Positions 1-9,270 of a stretch of DNA of 64,000 nucleotides are shown piece after piece. Location: the NCBI RefSeq assembly GCF_014197015.1, contig NZ_JACIET010000002.1, positions 1,054,001 to 1,118,000 of the forward strand. The letters run 5' to 3'. The translations under genes were made by a program, and so were the position numbers. Origin of the DNA: Niveibacterium umoris. Its GTDB lineage: Bacteria > Pseudomonadota > Gammaproteobacteria > Burkholderiales > Rhodocyclaceae. Every line of letters begins with the position of its first letter. Within the stretch, counting starts at the first letter, position 1. The notes under the pieces were generated by a model that was not told the origin of the DNA, ran no database searches, and saw only the letters and a list, made by a program, of their open reading frames with translations.

Positions 1-650
1 ATCATCGGGCGGGCCAGCGGCAAGGCGATCAGGCGAAAGGTCTGCCAGTCCGAGGCGCCGTCGATCCGCGCCGCCTCTTCGATTTCGAGCGGTAACTGCT
101 GGAAGTAACCCTTGAACGCCCACACCATGCCCAGCGTGGCTTGCCCGGTCAGCGCCAGCACCAGGCCCCCATGCGTGTCGAGCCCGATCGCCGGAAAGCT
201 GTCGCCAATGCGGTCGAAGATGCTCCAGTAGGCGATCCCGAGCAGGATGCCGGGGAAGAAGTGGCTCATGTACAGCAGGTTGTCGAGTGTCGCGCGGCCA
301 CTGAAGCGCAGGCGGGCAAACGCGTAGCCGGTGGTGAGCGCGAGCGCGGTTGCGAGCAGGGTCGTCGTGGCGGCGACCTTGAGCGAATTCCACATCCACA
401 ACCAGAACTCGACACGCCCGGCGACCCGGCGGCCGTATTCATCGATCTGGTCGCGCATGCCGATCATCAGCCGAAGGTGCTCGGTGGTGAAGCGTGGCCA
501 GTGGCTTGCGCTGCCGGCCTCCGGATACGCGGTTACCGCCTGCCACAGCATGTTCGCGAACGGATACAGCACCACCACCAGTGAAAGGATGATGCCGATG
601 TGCGCGACATGACGCCGCCAGCGGGTGTGCCGGCCAGTGACCATCGGCAT
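1..650 (-). CDS. Carbohydrate ABC transporter permease (MalG type), 3' end cut by window
   Basis: Inner-membrane permease subunit of a sugar ABC importer. The frame opens with ATG at 650 and runs off the window edge without a stop, so about 216 residues are visible. Residues near 190-215 carry the cytoplasmic EAA loop that contacts the ATPase: [10 protein letters not shown], then about nine residues, then LIALPLARP. This matches the EAA-x3-G-x9-I-x-LP consensus of MalFG-type permeases. Hydrophobic segments lie near residues 15-35, 80-105 and 115-140. The partner permease, ATPase and binding protein would lie beyond the left edge. The sugar cannot be deduced; MalG is the nearest textbook relative. 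Confidence 0.9.
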   Translation of the reverse strand, partial: MPMVTGRHTRWRRHVAHIGIILSLVVVLYPFANMLWQAVTAYPEAGSASHWPRFTTEHLRLMIGMRDQIDEYGRRVAGRVEFWLWMWNSLKVAATTTLLATALALTTGYAFARLRFSGRATLDNLLYMSHFFPGILLGIAYWSIFDRIGDSFPAIGLDTHGGLVLALTGQATLGMVWAFKGYFQQLPLEIEEAARIDGASDWQTFRLIALPLARPM

Positions 651-741
651 GCGTGTCTCCCTTGTACTTATTGGCGGATTCTAGCGGCGCAGAGATCGGC
701 GGGAGTTGTCGTGAATTGCGACGGCGGTGCGACGACTCAAT

Positions 742-767
742 AAAAAAGGGGGCCGAAGCCCCCTTTC
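742..767 (-). terminator. Rho-independent terminator of the PEP-CTERM gene
   Basis: A nine-base-pair stem (AAAGGGGGC with GCCCCCTTT) closes a four-base loop. Read on the minus strand it is followed by a run of T. It lies just after the stop of the PEP-CTERM gene at 783. Confidence 0.8.
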
Positions 768-782
768 ACGGCATGTCCGCCC

Positions 783-1397
783 TTAGCTGTTGCGACCTCG
801 CGCCAGCGCGCCCACAAAGAGCAGACCTGCGGCAAACATGGCATACGTCTCGGGTTCTGGCACCGCAGCGGTCACTTTGACGGCATCCAGATAGGCGTAG
901 CCATAACCGTCTGCGTTCGTGCCAAAGCTCAGGGTGTCGCTGCCAGTCCCTTTGAGGCCGGAAACAGAGAAGGTCTTCCAGCCAGAGAATCCGGAAGCGT
1001 TATCGAGCAGTTTGGCGCCATTCCAGTAGACATCTACGCCAGTAGCGCCCCAGATGCCAGCTCCGAGCGAGAAGGTCAGACTGTAGTTCGCGCCAGCGAC
1101 AGTCGAGAGCTTCTGATCGATCGTCGTACCGAACTCTTGACCCAGCCCGCACGCGCCGTAGCCGACACAGAACAACGATGCCCAGTGGGTGCCTTCCGGC
1201 GCGGCCAAGAACGTGGTGCCGTCGAAGTCAAATCCGTTGGCTCTGATGCTGAAACCGTCGGCAATCCCTTCCGCGCGCGCCGTCCATCCGGTGCTGCCGG
1301 CTTCGAAGCCGCCATTGGTGACGAGACTTGCCGGCGTGTCGGCCAACGCCGCGGATGCAAGGAACGTCAGTGCCAAAGAGAGTATTGCCTTTTTCAT
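783..1397 (-). CDS. PEP-CTERM sorting domain protein
   Basis: Exported protein of 204 residues. An N-terminal signal peptide (MKKAILSLALTFLASAALA) precedes a body beginning with an NGGFE-xxx-TGW motif, common in jelly-roll carbohydrate-binding-like domains. The C-terminus has the tripartite sorting signal recognised by exosortase: VPEPETYAM, a hydrophobic stretch, and a basic tail ARGRN. Such proteins are exported, processed at the PEP motif and usually linked to exopolysaccharide or the cell surface. No exosortase gene is in this window. It is a single-gene unit with its own terminator. The binding target is unknown. Confidence 0.85.
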   Translation of the reverse strand: MKKAILSLALTFLASAALADTPASLVTNGGFEAGSTGWTARAEGIADGFSIRANGFDFDGTTFLAAPEGTHWASLFCVGYGACGLGQEFGTTIDQKLSTVAGANYSLTFSLGAGIWGATGVDVYWNGAKLLDNASGFSGWKTFSVSGLKGTGSDTLSFGTNADGYGYAYLDAVKVTAAVPEPETYAMFAAGLLFVGALARGRNS

Positions 1398-1638
1398 GGA
1401 TCTCGCCCGGAATATTCCAAAGGGTTATGACAAAGAAATCGGTGCGATTCTAAGCCGCTTGGCAAGGCGAACGCTGTCAGGAATTGCGATATGCGAGGGG
1501 AATGAAAGCGCGGCGTGATGGATGCCACGCCCACGAGGTGTGGTTGCTGTGCGAATTCGAGGGCCCTATCGCAGGCCGCGATGGACAACGCCAAATTGCA
1601 TGTGGGTGCCCGTGTCTTGACAGCGCGGGCTCAGGGGG

Positions 1639-2214
1639 TCACGGCACCAGGCCATAGACCGCGAGATCGCGGCGGGTGCCGTCGGGTTCGACGCAGTAGT
1701 CGCGCATCACGCCTTCGAAGCGGAAGCCAACGCGCTCGGCCAGTGCGCGGGCGCGGTGGTTGCGGGCGTCGGTGAAGAGTTCCAGTCGTCGTGCCGAAAT
1801 CGGTGGTGCGATGGCCAGCGCGGTCAGCGCGCGCAGGGCCTCGCTCAGATAGCCCCGGCCGTGCGTGCCACTGCGACCCCAGAAACCGACTTCGCAGCGC
1901 CGCGTCGGCCAGTCGATCTTGTGCAGGCTGCAGACGCCCACCATTTGCCCGGTGAGACGCTCGAAGATGAGGAAGATCAGACTGGTACGCAGCAGGAACT
2001 GCGCCTGGCCCTTGCGACAGAAGGTTTCGCTCGCCGCGATCGTGGGCTCGGGCACTGCCCACGGCAGATTGGCCGGCCAGGCGCGCAACTCGGCGAGGCT
2101 GTCGCAGACTGCGGCATGTGTCGCCGCGCCGTCGCCCGCTTGCGGCGGACGCAGGATCAGGCGGCCGGTTTCGATCTGCTCCGGCAAGTCAAAGAGCAGC
2201 GGCTCTTCGCTCAC
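1639..2214 (-). CDS. GNAT-family N-acetyltransferase, RimJ/RimL type
   Basis: Predicted acetyl-CoA-dependent acetyltransferase of 191 residues. RimJ/RimL-like features are the opening ETGRLILRPP, a central CEVGFWG strand and YLSEALRAL helix in the acetyl-CoA site, and a C-terminal ARALAERVGFRFEG. I place the start at GTG 2214 because it overlaps the nusB stop as GTGA, the same 4-base coupling seen elsewhere in this operon. An upstream in-frame start would lie deep inside nusB. It is the last gene of the riboflavin-nusB operon. Substrate unknown: RimJ/RimL relatives acetylate ribosomal protein N-termini, but many act on small molecules. Confidence 0.85.
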   Translation of the reverse strand: MSEEPLLFDLPEQIETGRLILRPPQAGDGAATHAAVCDSLAELRAWPANLPWAVPEPTIAASETFCRKGQAQFLLRTSLIFLIFERLTGQMVGVCSLHKIDWPTRRCEVGFWGRSGTHGRGYLSEALRALTALAIAPPISARRLELFTDARNHRARALAERVGFRFEGVMRDYCVEPDGTRRDLAVYGLVP

Positions 2215-2687
2215 TTCTTGGGTGGCGTCTTCTTCGCGTGCTCGACCTCGACCGCGCGCAGCCGCGCGGCGCACTTGTCCAGCACGCCATTGACGAAGCG
2301 GTGCCCTTCGGTGCCGCCGAAGTTCTTTGCCAGTTCGATCGCCTCGTTCAGGATCACGCGGTAGGGCGTCTCCGGGCAGTGCTTGAGTTCATACACGCCC
2401 AGCAGCACGATGGCGCGTTCGATCGGCGAGAGCTCGCCAACCGGGCGGTCGATGTGCGGCACGAACTCGGCTTCGAGTTCGGCTGCATGTTCGGCGGTGC
2501 CTTCGAGCAGCGCGCGCAGCAGGATGCGGTCGGAGCGCAGCCAGTCGCCCGCCGTCTCTTCCGAGACTTCGAGGTGCTCTTCGATGACCGGGATCGAGTT
2601 GCCGGTCAGGTGCCACTGGTACAGGCCCTGCAGCACCAGTTCGCGCGCCAGGCGGCGCGGCGTCTTGTTCGGGGTCGGCGTGTTCAT
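2211..2687 (-). CDS. nusB: Transcription antitermination factor NusB
   Basis: All-helical RNA-binding protein of 158 residues that joins NusE (S10) on boxA RNA to keep RNA polymerase processive on rRNA operons. Recognisable segments are [15 protein letters not shown] at the N-terminus, [15 protein letters not shown] in the middle, and [17 protein letters not shown] followed by [10 protein letters not shown] at the C-terminus. It ends in a lysine-rich tail. The ATG at 2687 overlaps the ribH stop (ATGA), and its own stop overlaps the acetyltransferase start, so translation is probably coupled along the operon. ribH-nusB pairing is common in proteobacteria. Confidence 0.97.
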   Translation of the reverse strand: MNTPTPNKTPRRLARELVLQGLYQWHLTGNSIPVIEEHLEVSEETAGDWLRSDRILLRALLEGTAEHAAELEAEFVPHIDRPVGELSPIERAIVLLGVYELKHCPETPYRVILNEAIELAKNFGGTEGHRFVNGVLDKCAARLRAVEVEHAKKTPPKK

Positions 2688-3157
2688 GCGCGGAGTGCCT
2701 TCTGGAGGTTGGCCATCTCGATCGCCGCCTGCGCGGCTTCGAGGCCCTTCTGATGCATGCGGAATTCCGCCTGGTTGTCGTCTTCGGTGGTCAGAACGCC
2801 ATTGGCGATCGGGATCGACGCGTCGAGCGTGACGCGGGTGATGCCGGCACCCTGTTCATTCGAGACCAGCTCGAAGTGGTAGGTCTCGCCGCGGATCACC
2901 GCACCGAGCGCAACGAGGGCGTCGAAGCGGCCGCTGCGCGCCATCGTCTGCAGTGCCAGCGGAATCTCCAGCGCGCCCGGCACGGTTGCGATCTGGATCG
3001 CGTCGGCGGCGACGCCGCGGTTGAGCAACTCGGTGGTCGCGGCCGACAGCAGGCCTTCGCACACATACTGGTTGAAGCGGCTCATGACGATGCCGATGCG
3101 CAGCCCGGTGCCGTCAAGGTTCGGTGCGAATTCGTGGATGTTTTCGAAGCGGGGCAT
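2684..3157 (-). CDS. ribH: 6,7-dimethyl-8-ribityllumazine synthase
   Basis: Penultimate step of riboflavin synthesis: condenses 5-amino-6-ribitylamino-uracil with 3,4-dihydroxy-2-butanone 4-phosphate. The 157-residue length is normal for the shell-forming enzyme. Typical segments are [11 protein letters not shown] near residue 22 (substrate loop), [12 protein letters not shown] near 60, [12 protein letters not shown] near 85 with the catalytic His, and [10 protein letters not shown] near 115. It sits 39 bases downstream of ribBX and overlaps nusB by four bases. Confidence 0.97.
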   Translation of the reverse strand: MPRFENIHEFAPNLDGTGLRIGIVMSRFNQYVCEGLLSAATTELLNRGVAADAIQIATVPGALEIPLALQTMARSGRFDALVALGAVIRGETYHFELVSNEQGAGITRVTLDASIPIANGVLTTEDDNQAEFRMHQKGLEAAQAAIEMANLQKALRA

Positions 3158-3196
3158 GTCGTTTCCTTGCTGACGCGCGCGGCGCGTCGTGCGGGG

Positions 3197-4294
3197 TCAG
3201 GCGGCCGGCGAGTCGTAGCCGGTGATTTCAAGGCCGAAGCCGGTCATGCTCGGAATCTTGCGCGGGCTGGCGAGCACGCGCATCTTGCCGACGCCAAGGT
3301 TGCGCAGGATCTGCGCGCCGATGCCGAAGATGCGCGGGTCCCATTTCTGAGCATGGCGGCTGCCTGCGTCCGGGGCCAGTTTGGCGAGTACATCCTCGCC
3401 GGTTTCCGGACGGCGCAGCAGGATCATCGCACCGTTGCCGTGGGCGGCGATGCGGGCGAGCGAGTCGTCGATGCCGAAGCTGTGGTGGCTGCCGGCGGGG
3501 TCGATGAAGTCGAGCACCGACACCGGCTCATGCACCCGCACCAGCGCTTCGACGTCGGGGCGGATGTCGCCGCGCGACAGCGTCAGGTGTACTTCGCCCG
3601 ACACGCGGTCGGCAAAGGCACAGAGCTGGAAGGGGCCGTGCGCGGTCTCGACGGTCTTTTCGGTGACGCGTTTCACCAGCACTTCAGCCTGCGCGCGGTA
3701 CTCGATCAGGTCGCGGATCGCGCCGATCTTCAGGCCGTGTTCCTTGGCGAACTCGAGCAGATCCGGCAGGCGCGCCATCGTGCCGTCGTCCTTGAGGATC
3801 TCGCAGATCACCGCGGCCGGCTCGCAGCCGGCAAGTTGCGCCAGGTCGCAGCCAGCTTCGGTGTGCCCGGCGCGCACCAGTACGCCGCCGGGCTGCGCCA
3901 TCAGCGGGAAGATGTGACCCGGCTGCACGATCGACTCCGGCGTCGCGTTGCGGGCGACGGCCGCCTTCACGGTGACCGCGCGATCCTGCGCCGAGATGCC
4001 GGTGGTGACGCCTTCGGCGGCTTCGATCGATGTAGTGAAGGCGGTCGAGAAAGGTGAGCGGTTGTCCTTCACCATCAGGCCCAGCCCGAGCTGCTTGCAG
4101 CGTTGCTGCGTGAGCGTCAGGCAGATCAGGCCGCGACCATGCTTGGCCATGAAGTTGATCGCTTCCGGCGTGACATGTTCGGCGGCGAGCACCAGGTCGC
4201 CCTCGTTCTCGCGATCCTCTTCGTCGACGAGGACCACCATGCGTCCGGCGCGCATGTCTTCGATGATGCCGGTGATCGGTGACAGCACGCTCAT
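3197..4294 (-). CDS. ribB: RibBX: 3,4-dihydroxy-2-butanone-4-phosphate synthase fused to a degenerate GTP cyclohydrolase II domain
   Basis: 365 residues. The N-terminal half is a complete DHBP synthase: VDEEDRENEGDL acidic loop, GLICLTLT, and the catalytic HTEAGCDLAQLA. It makes the four-carbon precursor from ribulose 5-phosphate. The C-terminal half aligns with GTP cyclohydrolase II but lacks the three zinc-binding cysteines expected around residue 260, where it reads VRVHEPVSVLDF. It is therefore unlikely to open GTP. This is the RibBX variant known in Proteobacteria, so a separate ribA is expected elsewhere. The start ATG at 4294 overlaps the ribE stop (ATGA); an upstream in-frame codon would lie inside ribE. 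Confidence 0.9.
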   Translation of the reverse strand: MSVLSPITGIIEDMRAGRMVVLVDEEDRENEGDLVLAAEHVTPEAINFMAKHGRGLICLTLTQQRCKQLGLGLMVKDNRSPFSTAFTTSIEAAEGVTTGISAQDRAVTVKAAVARNATPESIVQPGHIFPLMAQPGGVLVRAGHTEAGCDLAQLAGCEPAAVICEILKDDGTMARLPDLLEFAKEHGLKIGAIRDLIEYRAQAEVLVKRVTEKTVETAHGPFQLCAFADRVSGEVHLTLSRGDIRPDVEALVRVHEPVSVLDFIDPAGSHHSFGIDDSLARIAAHGNGAMILLRRPETGEDVLAKLAPDAGSRHAQKWDPRIFGIGAQILRNLGVGKMRVLASPRKIPSMTGFGLEITGYDSPAA

Positions 4295-4908
4295 GCTTGC
4301 AATTCCCCGGTTTGCGATTCCTTTTCCCATGCCAGCATCCGCTCGACATGGCGCGCGATCAGGTCCACTTCGAGGTTGACCTTCGCGCCCGGCGACAGGC
4401 GCTTGAGCGTGGTAACGGCGACGGTGTGCGGGATCAGGTTGATCGAGAAATCCGTGCCCTCGATGCGATTGACGGTGAGGCTCACGCCATCGACCGCGAT
4501 CGAGCCCTTGCGGGCGATGTACCCGGCCAGCGCGCGCGGCGCGCGGATCACCAGTTCATGGCTCTCGCCGATGGGTGCGAACTTGAGTACCTCGCCGACG
4601 CCGTCCACATGGCCGCTGACCAGGTGGCCGCCAATGCGGTCAGCCAGGCGCAGCGCCTTTTCAAGATTGACTTCGCCCGGCGCGCCGAGGCCCACGGTGC
4701 AGGCCAGCGATTCGGCCGACACGTCGAACTGCATGCGCGCGCCTTCCTTGGCGATGACCGTCAGGCATACGCCGTTGTGGGCGATGGAGTCGCCGAGCGC
4801 GACGTCCGAGACATCCCAGTCGCCCGCGTCGGTGGTCAGGCGTACACCCTGTTCGAGCGGGGCGACTTCGACGATGCGGCCGATTGCGGCCACGATTCCG
4901 GAGAACAT
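4291..4908 (-). CDS. ribE: Riboflavin synthase, alpha subunit
   Basis: Converts two 6,7-dimethyl-8-ribityllumazine molecules into riboflavin and a pyrimidine that is recycled. It has 205 residues with two lumazine-binding repeats: MFSGIVAAIGRI opens the first with VCLTVI inside it, and HLVSGHVDGVGEV opens the second with GVSLTVN inside it. The start ATG at 4908 is supported by a GGAG box seven bases upstream and by the invariant MFSGI opening. It heads the ribE-ribBX-ribH-nusB-acetyltransferase operon. ribD is not adjacent. I saw no FMN riboswitch in the 140 bases upstream. Confidence 0.96.
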   Translation of the reverse strand: MFSGIVAAIGRIVEVAPLEQGVRLTTDAGDWDVSDVALGDSIAHNGVCLTVIAKEGARMQFDVSAESLACTVGLGAPGEVNLEKALRLADRIGGHLVSGHVDGVGEVLKFAPIGESHELVIRAPRALAGYIARKGSIAVDGVSLTVNRIEGTDFSINLIPHTVAVTTLKRLSPGAKVNLEVDLIARHVERMLAWEKESQTGELQA

Positions 4909-5051
4909 GCTTCGCTCCGTCTGCAAAAACCGCAATTCTAGCCGATCGCCTTGCCGCACGCCGATTGCGACGGGTCGCGGCGGCGAGCGGACGGGCATCG
5001 GCAAAGACGGCGTTGCGACCCAAGCCGGCGCGGCGCCGCTATCATCGTGCC

Positions 5052-8000
5052 ATGTTGCGCATCCGCTCCCTCCTGTTCGGCGCCGCGCTGTGTGCGTTGG
5101 CGGCATTCGGCTTGCCCGCGCTGGCCGCCCCCGTGGACGCGATGCCGGCCGAACGTGCCTGGCTGGCCGCGCATCCGGTTGTGCGTGTCGGCGTCGCGAG
5201 GCAGGACTGGACGCCGATCGAGCAGTTCAGCCCCGAGGGCCGCTACACCGGGATGTCCGCCGACATGCTCGACCTGATCGCGCGGCGCATCGGCATGACC
5301 TACGAAATCCAGGTCGAGCGCGATGCGGCGACGCTGTTCGCGAAGCTGCGCGCGGGCGAGATCGACGTCGTGCCGACGATCGGCCGAACCGGCGCGCGCG
5401 AGCGTTACATGGCCTTCTCGCAGCCCTATCTCGATACCCCGGTGGTGATGGTCGCGCGCAGCGACGCCAGCGGACTGACGCCCGATGCTGCACTGGAAGG
5501 CCGCACCGTCGCCGTCGAGGAAGGTTTCGCGGCGGCCGAGCTGGTGCCACAGCGCTATCCGCGTGCGCGCCTGCTGAAACTGCCGGATACCGCCGCTGCG
5601 CTGCGTGCAGTGGCAGAGGGTCGCGCCGACGCCTACTTCGGCGCCCTCGCCCCGGCGCAGTACGTGGTCGAGCGGGATCTGCTCGCCAACCTCGCGGTGC
5701 GTGGGCCGATCCAGATCGATTCCGGTCTGCGTCTGGGCGTCGGGCTGCACGCCAGTGCGCTGGCGCCCCTGCTTGATCGTGCCATCGCTTCTCTCGACGC
5801 GGGCGAACGTGATGCCGTGGTGCGGCGCTGGGCGCCGGTGGCGCTGCAGCTCGCGCCCGTTGCGGTGCCGCTGCAACTGGACGCGGCGCAGCGTGCCTGG
5901 CTGAGTGCCCACCCGCGGCTGCGCGTTGGCTACATCGCCGACTACGCCCCCTTCACCGAGCGCGCCGCCGACGGCAGCATGCGCGGGCTGTTCGCCGACA
6001 AGCTCGACCTGATCGCGCGGCGTCTGGGGGTTGGCATCGATCCCCCGCGCGCCTTCACGCTGGCCCAGTTGCAGCGGGCGCTCGCGGCGCGCGAGATCGA
6101 CATCGCGCTGGGATTGTCGCGCAGCGTCGAGCGCGAGGAATACGCGCGTTTCGTCGGGCCCCTGCTGACCACCGCCACGGTCGCGGTGACGCGGGCCGAA
6201 GGCGATTTCTTCCACGACCCCGGCCAATACCTCGGCAAACCGGTTGCGATGAAGCGCGGGCATTTTCTCGTGCCGCGACTCGGGCGCAACTATCCGGGCA
6301 TCCGCATCCTCGAATTCGCGACACTGGATCAGGCGCTCGATGCGGTCGCGCGTGGCGAGGCCGAGGCGAGTTTCAACGATCTGGCGACGGTGGCCCCGCG
6401 GCTGGCGGAACGTTACGCCGGCGTACTCAAGGTTGCCGGCAGCTGGGTCGACGCCCCGAGCGAAGTGCACTTCGCGGTGCGTAGTGATTGGCCGGAGCTG
6501 GCGACGGTGCTGCGCCTCGCCAATGACTCGCTGACGCCGGCGGAAAACCACGCGCTGGCCGAGCGCTGGCTGGTGCCCAAGTACCGCTTCGAGGTGCCGT
6601 GGCAGAAGGTGATGGTCGTCGCGTTGCCGGTGCTGGCGGCGCTGGTGCTGGTGATCGGCATCGTGATCGTATGGAACCGGCGCCTGCGCAGCGAAGTCGA
6701 GCGGCGCACCGCAAGCGAGCGGGCGCTGGCCGAAGCACGCGACGCTGCACTCGATTCGGCCGACCGCAAGGCTGCCTTCCTCGCCGCACTCTCGCACGAA
6801 ATGCGCACGCCGATGAACGGCGTCACCGGCATGGTCGACGCGCTGGCGCATACGCCGCTCGACGAGAACCAGCACTTCCAGCTCGGCGTGGTGTCGCGCT
6901 CGGCCCATGTCGCGCTGTCGATTCTCAACGACGCGCTCGATCTGGCGCGCATCGAGGCCGGGCGATTCGCGCTCGACCAGAAACCGTCCGACGTGCGCGC
7001 GCTGGCCGAGGACGTCGCCGCGCTGTTCGCACCGATGGCGGCTGAACGCGGTCTGGCCTTGCAGTTGTCGTGTGCGCCGCAACTGCCACCGCTGGTGCTC
7101 GACGGCCTGCGGGTGCGGCAGGTGATCGCGAATCTGGTCTCCAACGCGATCCGCTACACCGAACGCGGCAGCGTCCGCATCAAGCTCGACGGGGCGCCGC
7201 TGACCACCCGCCGCTGGCGCTTGAGACTGGAAGTCGAAGACAGTGGGCGTGGCATTCCGGAGTCTGAACGCTATCGGCTGTTCCAGCCCTTCGAAGCCCT
7301 CGGCGGCCCGGGATCGCCCGGCACCGGGCTCGGCCTCGCGATTTGTCGTGCGCTCGCCGACGCGATGGGGGGCACGCTGGAGTACGCCCGCGGCGAAAAC
7401 GGGGGTAGCCGCTTCGAGTTCGCACTCGAAGCCGATTCGGCCTTGCTCGCTTCCAGCGACGAACGCGCCTTTGTCGGCATTTGCGTGCGCGTGGTCATTG
7501 CCGACCCGTTCTGGCGCGCCGAGTGCGAGGCCTGGCTGCGCAACTGGGGCGCGCACCCGGTGGGGCCGGACGCGCGCGAGTTCAGCCAGCTCACGCTGTC
7601 CGACGGCGCGCCGCCGCTGCCCGGCCAGCCCTGCGTCACGCTGCAGCGCGATCCGGGCGGCAGCGTCCGCGGCGGCAAAGGCGGGCGCGTGGTGCTCGCG
7701 GCCGAACCCTTGCTGCCCTCACGGCTGCACCAGGCCCTGAGCAAGGCACTCGACCCGACGCCGGTCGAGGCACCGATGGCCGTGGCTGAGGCGGGGCAAG
7801 CGGCACCGAGCCGGGTTGTGCTGGTGGTGGACGACGAACCCCTCAATCTGCGCGTCGCGAAGGAACTGCTGGCGCTGATGGGTTTCGATGCCGAACTCGC
7901 CGGCGAGTCGCAGGCGGGTTTCGAGGCCTTCTGCAGCCGGCGCTTTGCCGCGGTGCTGCTGGATTACCGCATGCCGGGCGAAGACGGCATCAGCCTCGCC

Positions 8001-8564
8001 AGCCGCATGCGGATGCGCGAACGCCATCGCGGTCTCGACGCCACGCCGATCGCTGCGGTCACCGCCGATGGCAGCGAAACCACTGCGAGCGCCTGCCGCG
8101 CTGCGGGCATGGATGCAGTGGTGCTGAAACCGCTGACGCTGGAGACCCTGCACGCCGCGCTGACGCAACTGGGCTGCGCGCCGGCGATGCCGCCGCAGGG
8201 CCTGGTGACCGAGACGCTTCCCGACGAGGACAGCAACCCGCTGGCGCATCTGGCGGCGCTGCTCGGCTCGGCAGAGCGTGCGCACGGCATCGCGATCGGC
8301 TTCGTCACCGCATCCGCCGAAGATCTGCGGGCGCTGCGCGAGAAGCTGGAGATCGAGGACCTCGAAGCAGTGCGCTTTCTTGCCCATCGCATCAAGGGCG
8401 GTGCGCGCAACGCTGGCTTCGAGCGCGTCGGCGAAGCGGCCGCGGCGCTCGAGGTAGCCGCCAAGGGGGGCGATGCGGCCGCCAGCCGGCGGCTCACCGT
8501 GCCTCTGGGGCGGGCGCTCGAGCGGCTCAAGGCCCGGCTCGACGCGCTCGACCCGCCGGCCTGA
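5052..8564 (+). CDS. BvgS/EvgS-like hybrid sensor histidine kinase with two periplasmic solute-binding domains
   Basis: 1170 residues. A signal peptide is followed by two tandem family-3 solute-binding domains (about residues 37-260 and 288-510; both contain DLIARR), one membrane helix near 519-545, a HisKA dimerisation domain with the phosphoacceptor in ALSHEMRTPMNG near 580, an ATPase domain with NLVSNAIRYT and GTGLGLAI, a receiver domain (VVDDEP, phospho-Asp in LLDYRMPG, Lys in VLKPL) near 923-1040, and an HPt domain with AHRIKGG near 1110. This is the full His-Asp-His relay of unorthodox kinases. Ligand binding to the Venus-flytrap pair should control the kinase; the ligand is unknown. 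No response regulator gene is adjacent, so the relay target is elsewhere. Confidence 0.93.
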   Translation: MLRIRSLLFGAALCALAAFGLPALAAPVDAMPAERAWLAAHPVVRVGVARQDWTPIEQFSPEGRYTGMSADMLDLIARRIGMTYEIQVERDAATLFAKLRAGEIDVVPTIGRTGARERYMAFSQPYLDTPVVMVARSDASGLTPDAALEGRTVAVEEGFAAAELVPQRYPRARLLKLPDTAAALRAVAEGRADAYFGALAPAQYVVERDLLANLAVRGPIQIDSGLRLGVGLHASALAPLLDRAIASLDAGERDAVVRRWAPVALQLAPVAVPLQLDAAQRAWLSAHPRLRVGYIADYAPFTERAADGSMRGLFADKLDLIARRLGVGIDPPRAFTLAQLQRALAAREIDIALGLSRSVEREEYARFVGPLLTTATVAVTRAEGDFFHDPGQYLGKPVAMKRGHFLVPRLGRNYPGIRILEFATLDQALDAVARGEAEASFNDLATVAPRLAERYAGVLKVAGSWVDAPSEVHFAVRSDWPELATVLRLANDSLTPAENHALAERWLVPKYRFEVPWQKVMVVALPVLAALVLVIGIVIVWNRRLRSEVERRTASERALAEARDAALDSADRKAAFLAALSHEMRTPMNGVTGMVDALAHTPLDENQHFQLGVVSRSAHVALSILNDALDLARIEAGRFALDQKPSDVRALAEDVAALFAPMAAERGLALQLSCAPQLPPLVLDGLRVRQVIANLVSNAIRYTERGSVRIKLDGAPLTTRRWRLRLEVEDSGRGIPESERYRLFQPFEALGGPGSPGTGLGLAICRALADAMGGTLEYARGENGGSRFEFALEADSALLASSDERAFVGICVRVVIADPFWRAECEAWLRNWGAHPVGPDAREFSQLTLSDGAPPLPGQPCVTLQRDPGGSVRGGKGGRVVLAAEPLLPSRLHQALSKALDPTPVEAPMAVAEAGQAAPSRVVLVVDDEPLNLRVAKELLALMGFDAELAGESQAGFEAFCSRRFAAVLLDYRMPGEDGISLASRMRMRERHRGLDATPIAAVTADGSETTASACRAAGMDAVVLKPLTLETLHAALTQLGCAPAMPPQGLVTETLPDEDSNPLAHLAALLGSAERAHGIAIGFVTASAEDLRALREKLEIEDLEAVRFLAHRIKGGARNAGFERVGEAAAALEVAAKGGDAAASRRLTVPLGRALERLKARLDALDPPA

Positions 8565-9170
8565 TCAGGCCACCGGAGGCTTGAGCCGGATCGGGCTCGC
8601 CAGTTCCGGCCGATGCCCGACCACGCCCTCATAGGCGCGCGCGATGCGGGCCATGTCGGCGGCCTCGTCGCCGCTGAGCCGGATGTATTCGCGGATGCCC
8701 AGCGTGCGGGTGGCGAAATCGATGTAGGCCAGCCCCAGCACCATGTCGGCGGCGTGCGCCAGGCGCAGGAAACCGGACTTCCAGTAGTCGAGCCGGCGGC
8801 GCGTGCCTTCCGGCGCCATCGCCAGGATCAGTGCGTCGCGGTTGCGGATGTCCGCCGCGAGTGCGTCGATGAAGCCACCAGCCGCGGAACGATTGACCGG
8901 GATGCCGCCCCAGCTGCGCAGCAGGCGGTCGAAGGGGCCGACGAAGATCGTGTGCTTGCCGAGCCAGCGTACCGGCCAGCCGGACGCCCAGCGTGCCAGC
9001 AGCCCGATCGGGAAGTCCCAGTTCGAGGTATGCGGATACACGATCAGCAGGACTTTCGGATCGGAGGGCGGCGGCAGATCGATGCGCCAGCCGACCATGC
9101 GCAACAGTGCCAGGGCCCAGCGGCGCGGACGTGCGGCGGGGTGCGGCGACGGGAGTGAAAAGGTGCTCAA
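8565..9170 (-). CDS. Lysophospholipid/1-acylglycerol-phosphate acyltransferase family protein (PlsC-like)
   Basis: 201 residues of the PlsC acyltransferase fold, expected at the inner face of the cytoplasmic membrane. The catalytic His-x4-Asp motif appears as HTSNWDF near residue 53, and the substrate loop as APEGTRRR near 120. The start is TTG at 9170, supported by an AAGGAAG box eight bases upstream; the first internal Met falls inside a hydrophobic segment. It is convergent with the hybrid kinase gene and their stop codons abut. The length is short, closer to minimal PlsC-like proteins than to E. coli PlsC. Substrate not resolved. Confidence 0.8.
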   Translation of the reverse strand: MSTFSLPSPHPAARPRRWALALLRMVGWRIDLPPPSDPKVLLIVYPHTSNWDFPIGLLARWASGWPVRWLGKHTIFVGPFDRLLRSWGGIPVNRSAAGGFIDALAADIRNRDALILAMAPEGTRRRLDYWKSGFLRLAHAADMVLGLAYIDFATRTLGIREYIRLSGDEAADMARIARAYEGVVGHRPELASPIRLKPPVA

Positions 9171-9270
9171 GACAGGGACTTCCTTGCTTCGGGTGCGCGA
9201 CTATCCCAGCTTGTGTCGCCAGCGTCCACGCTGCGCTGCAGCGAGCCAGCGTGTCGCGTCGCGCAGCGGT

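Noticed and set aside
4909-5051. FMN riboswitch ahead of ribE
   Set aside because: None of the conserved RFN stem sequences could be seen in this short divergent gap.
4938-7556. Very long open frame on the minus strand opposite the hybrid kinase
   Set aside because: It is an antisense artefact of GC-rich codon usage: Arg/Gly/His-rich, no family features, fully inside a well-supported gene.
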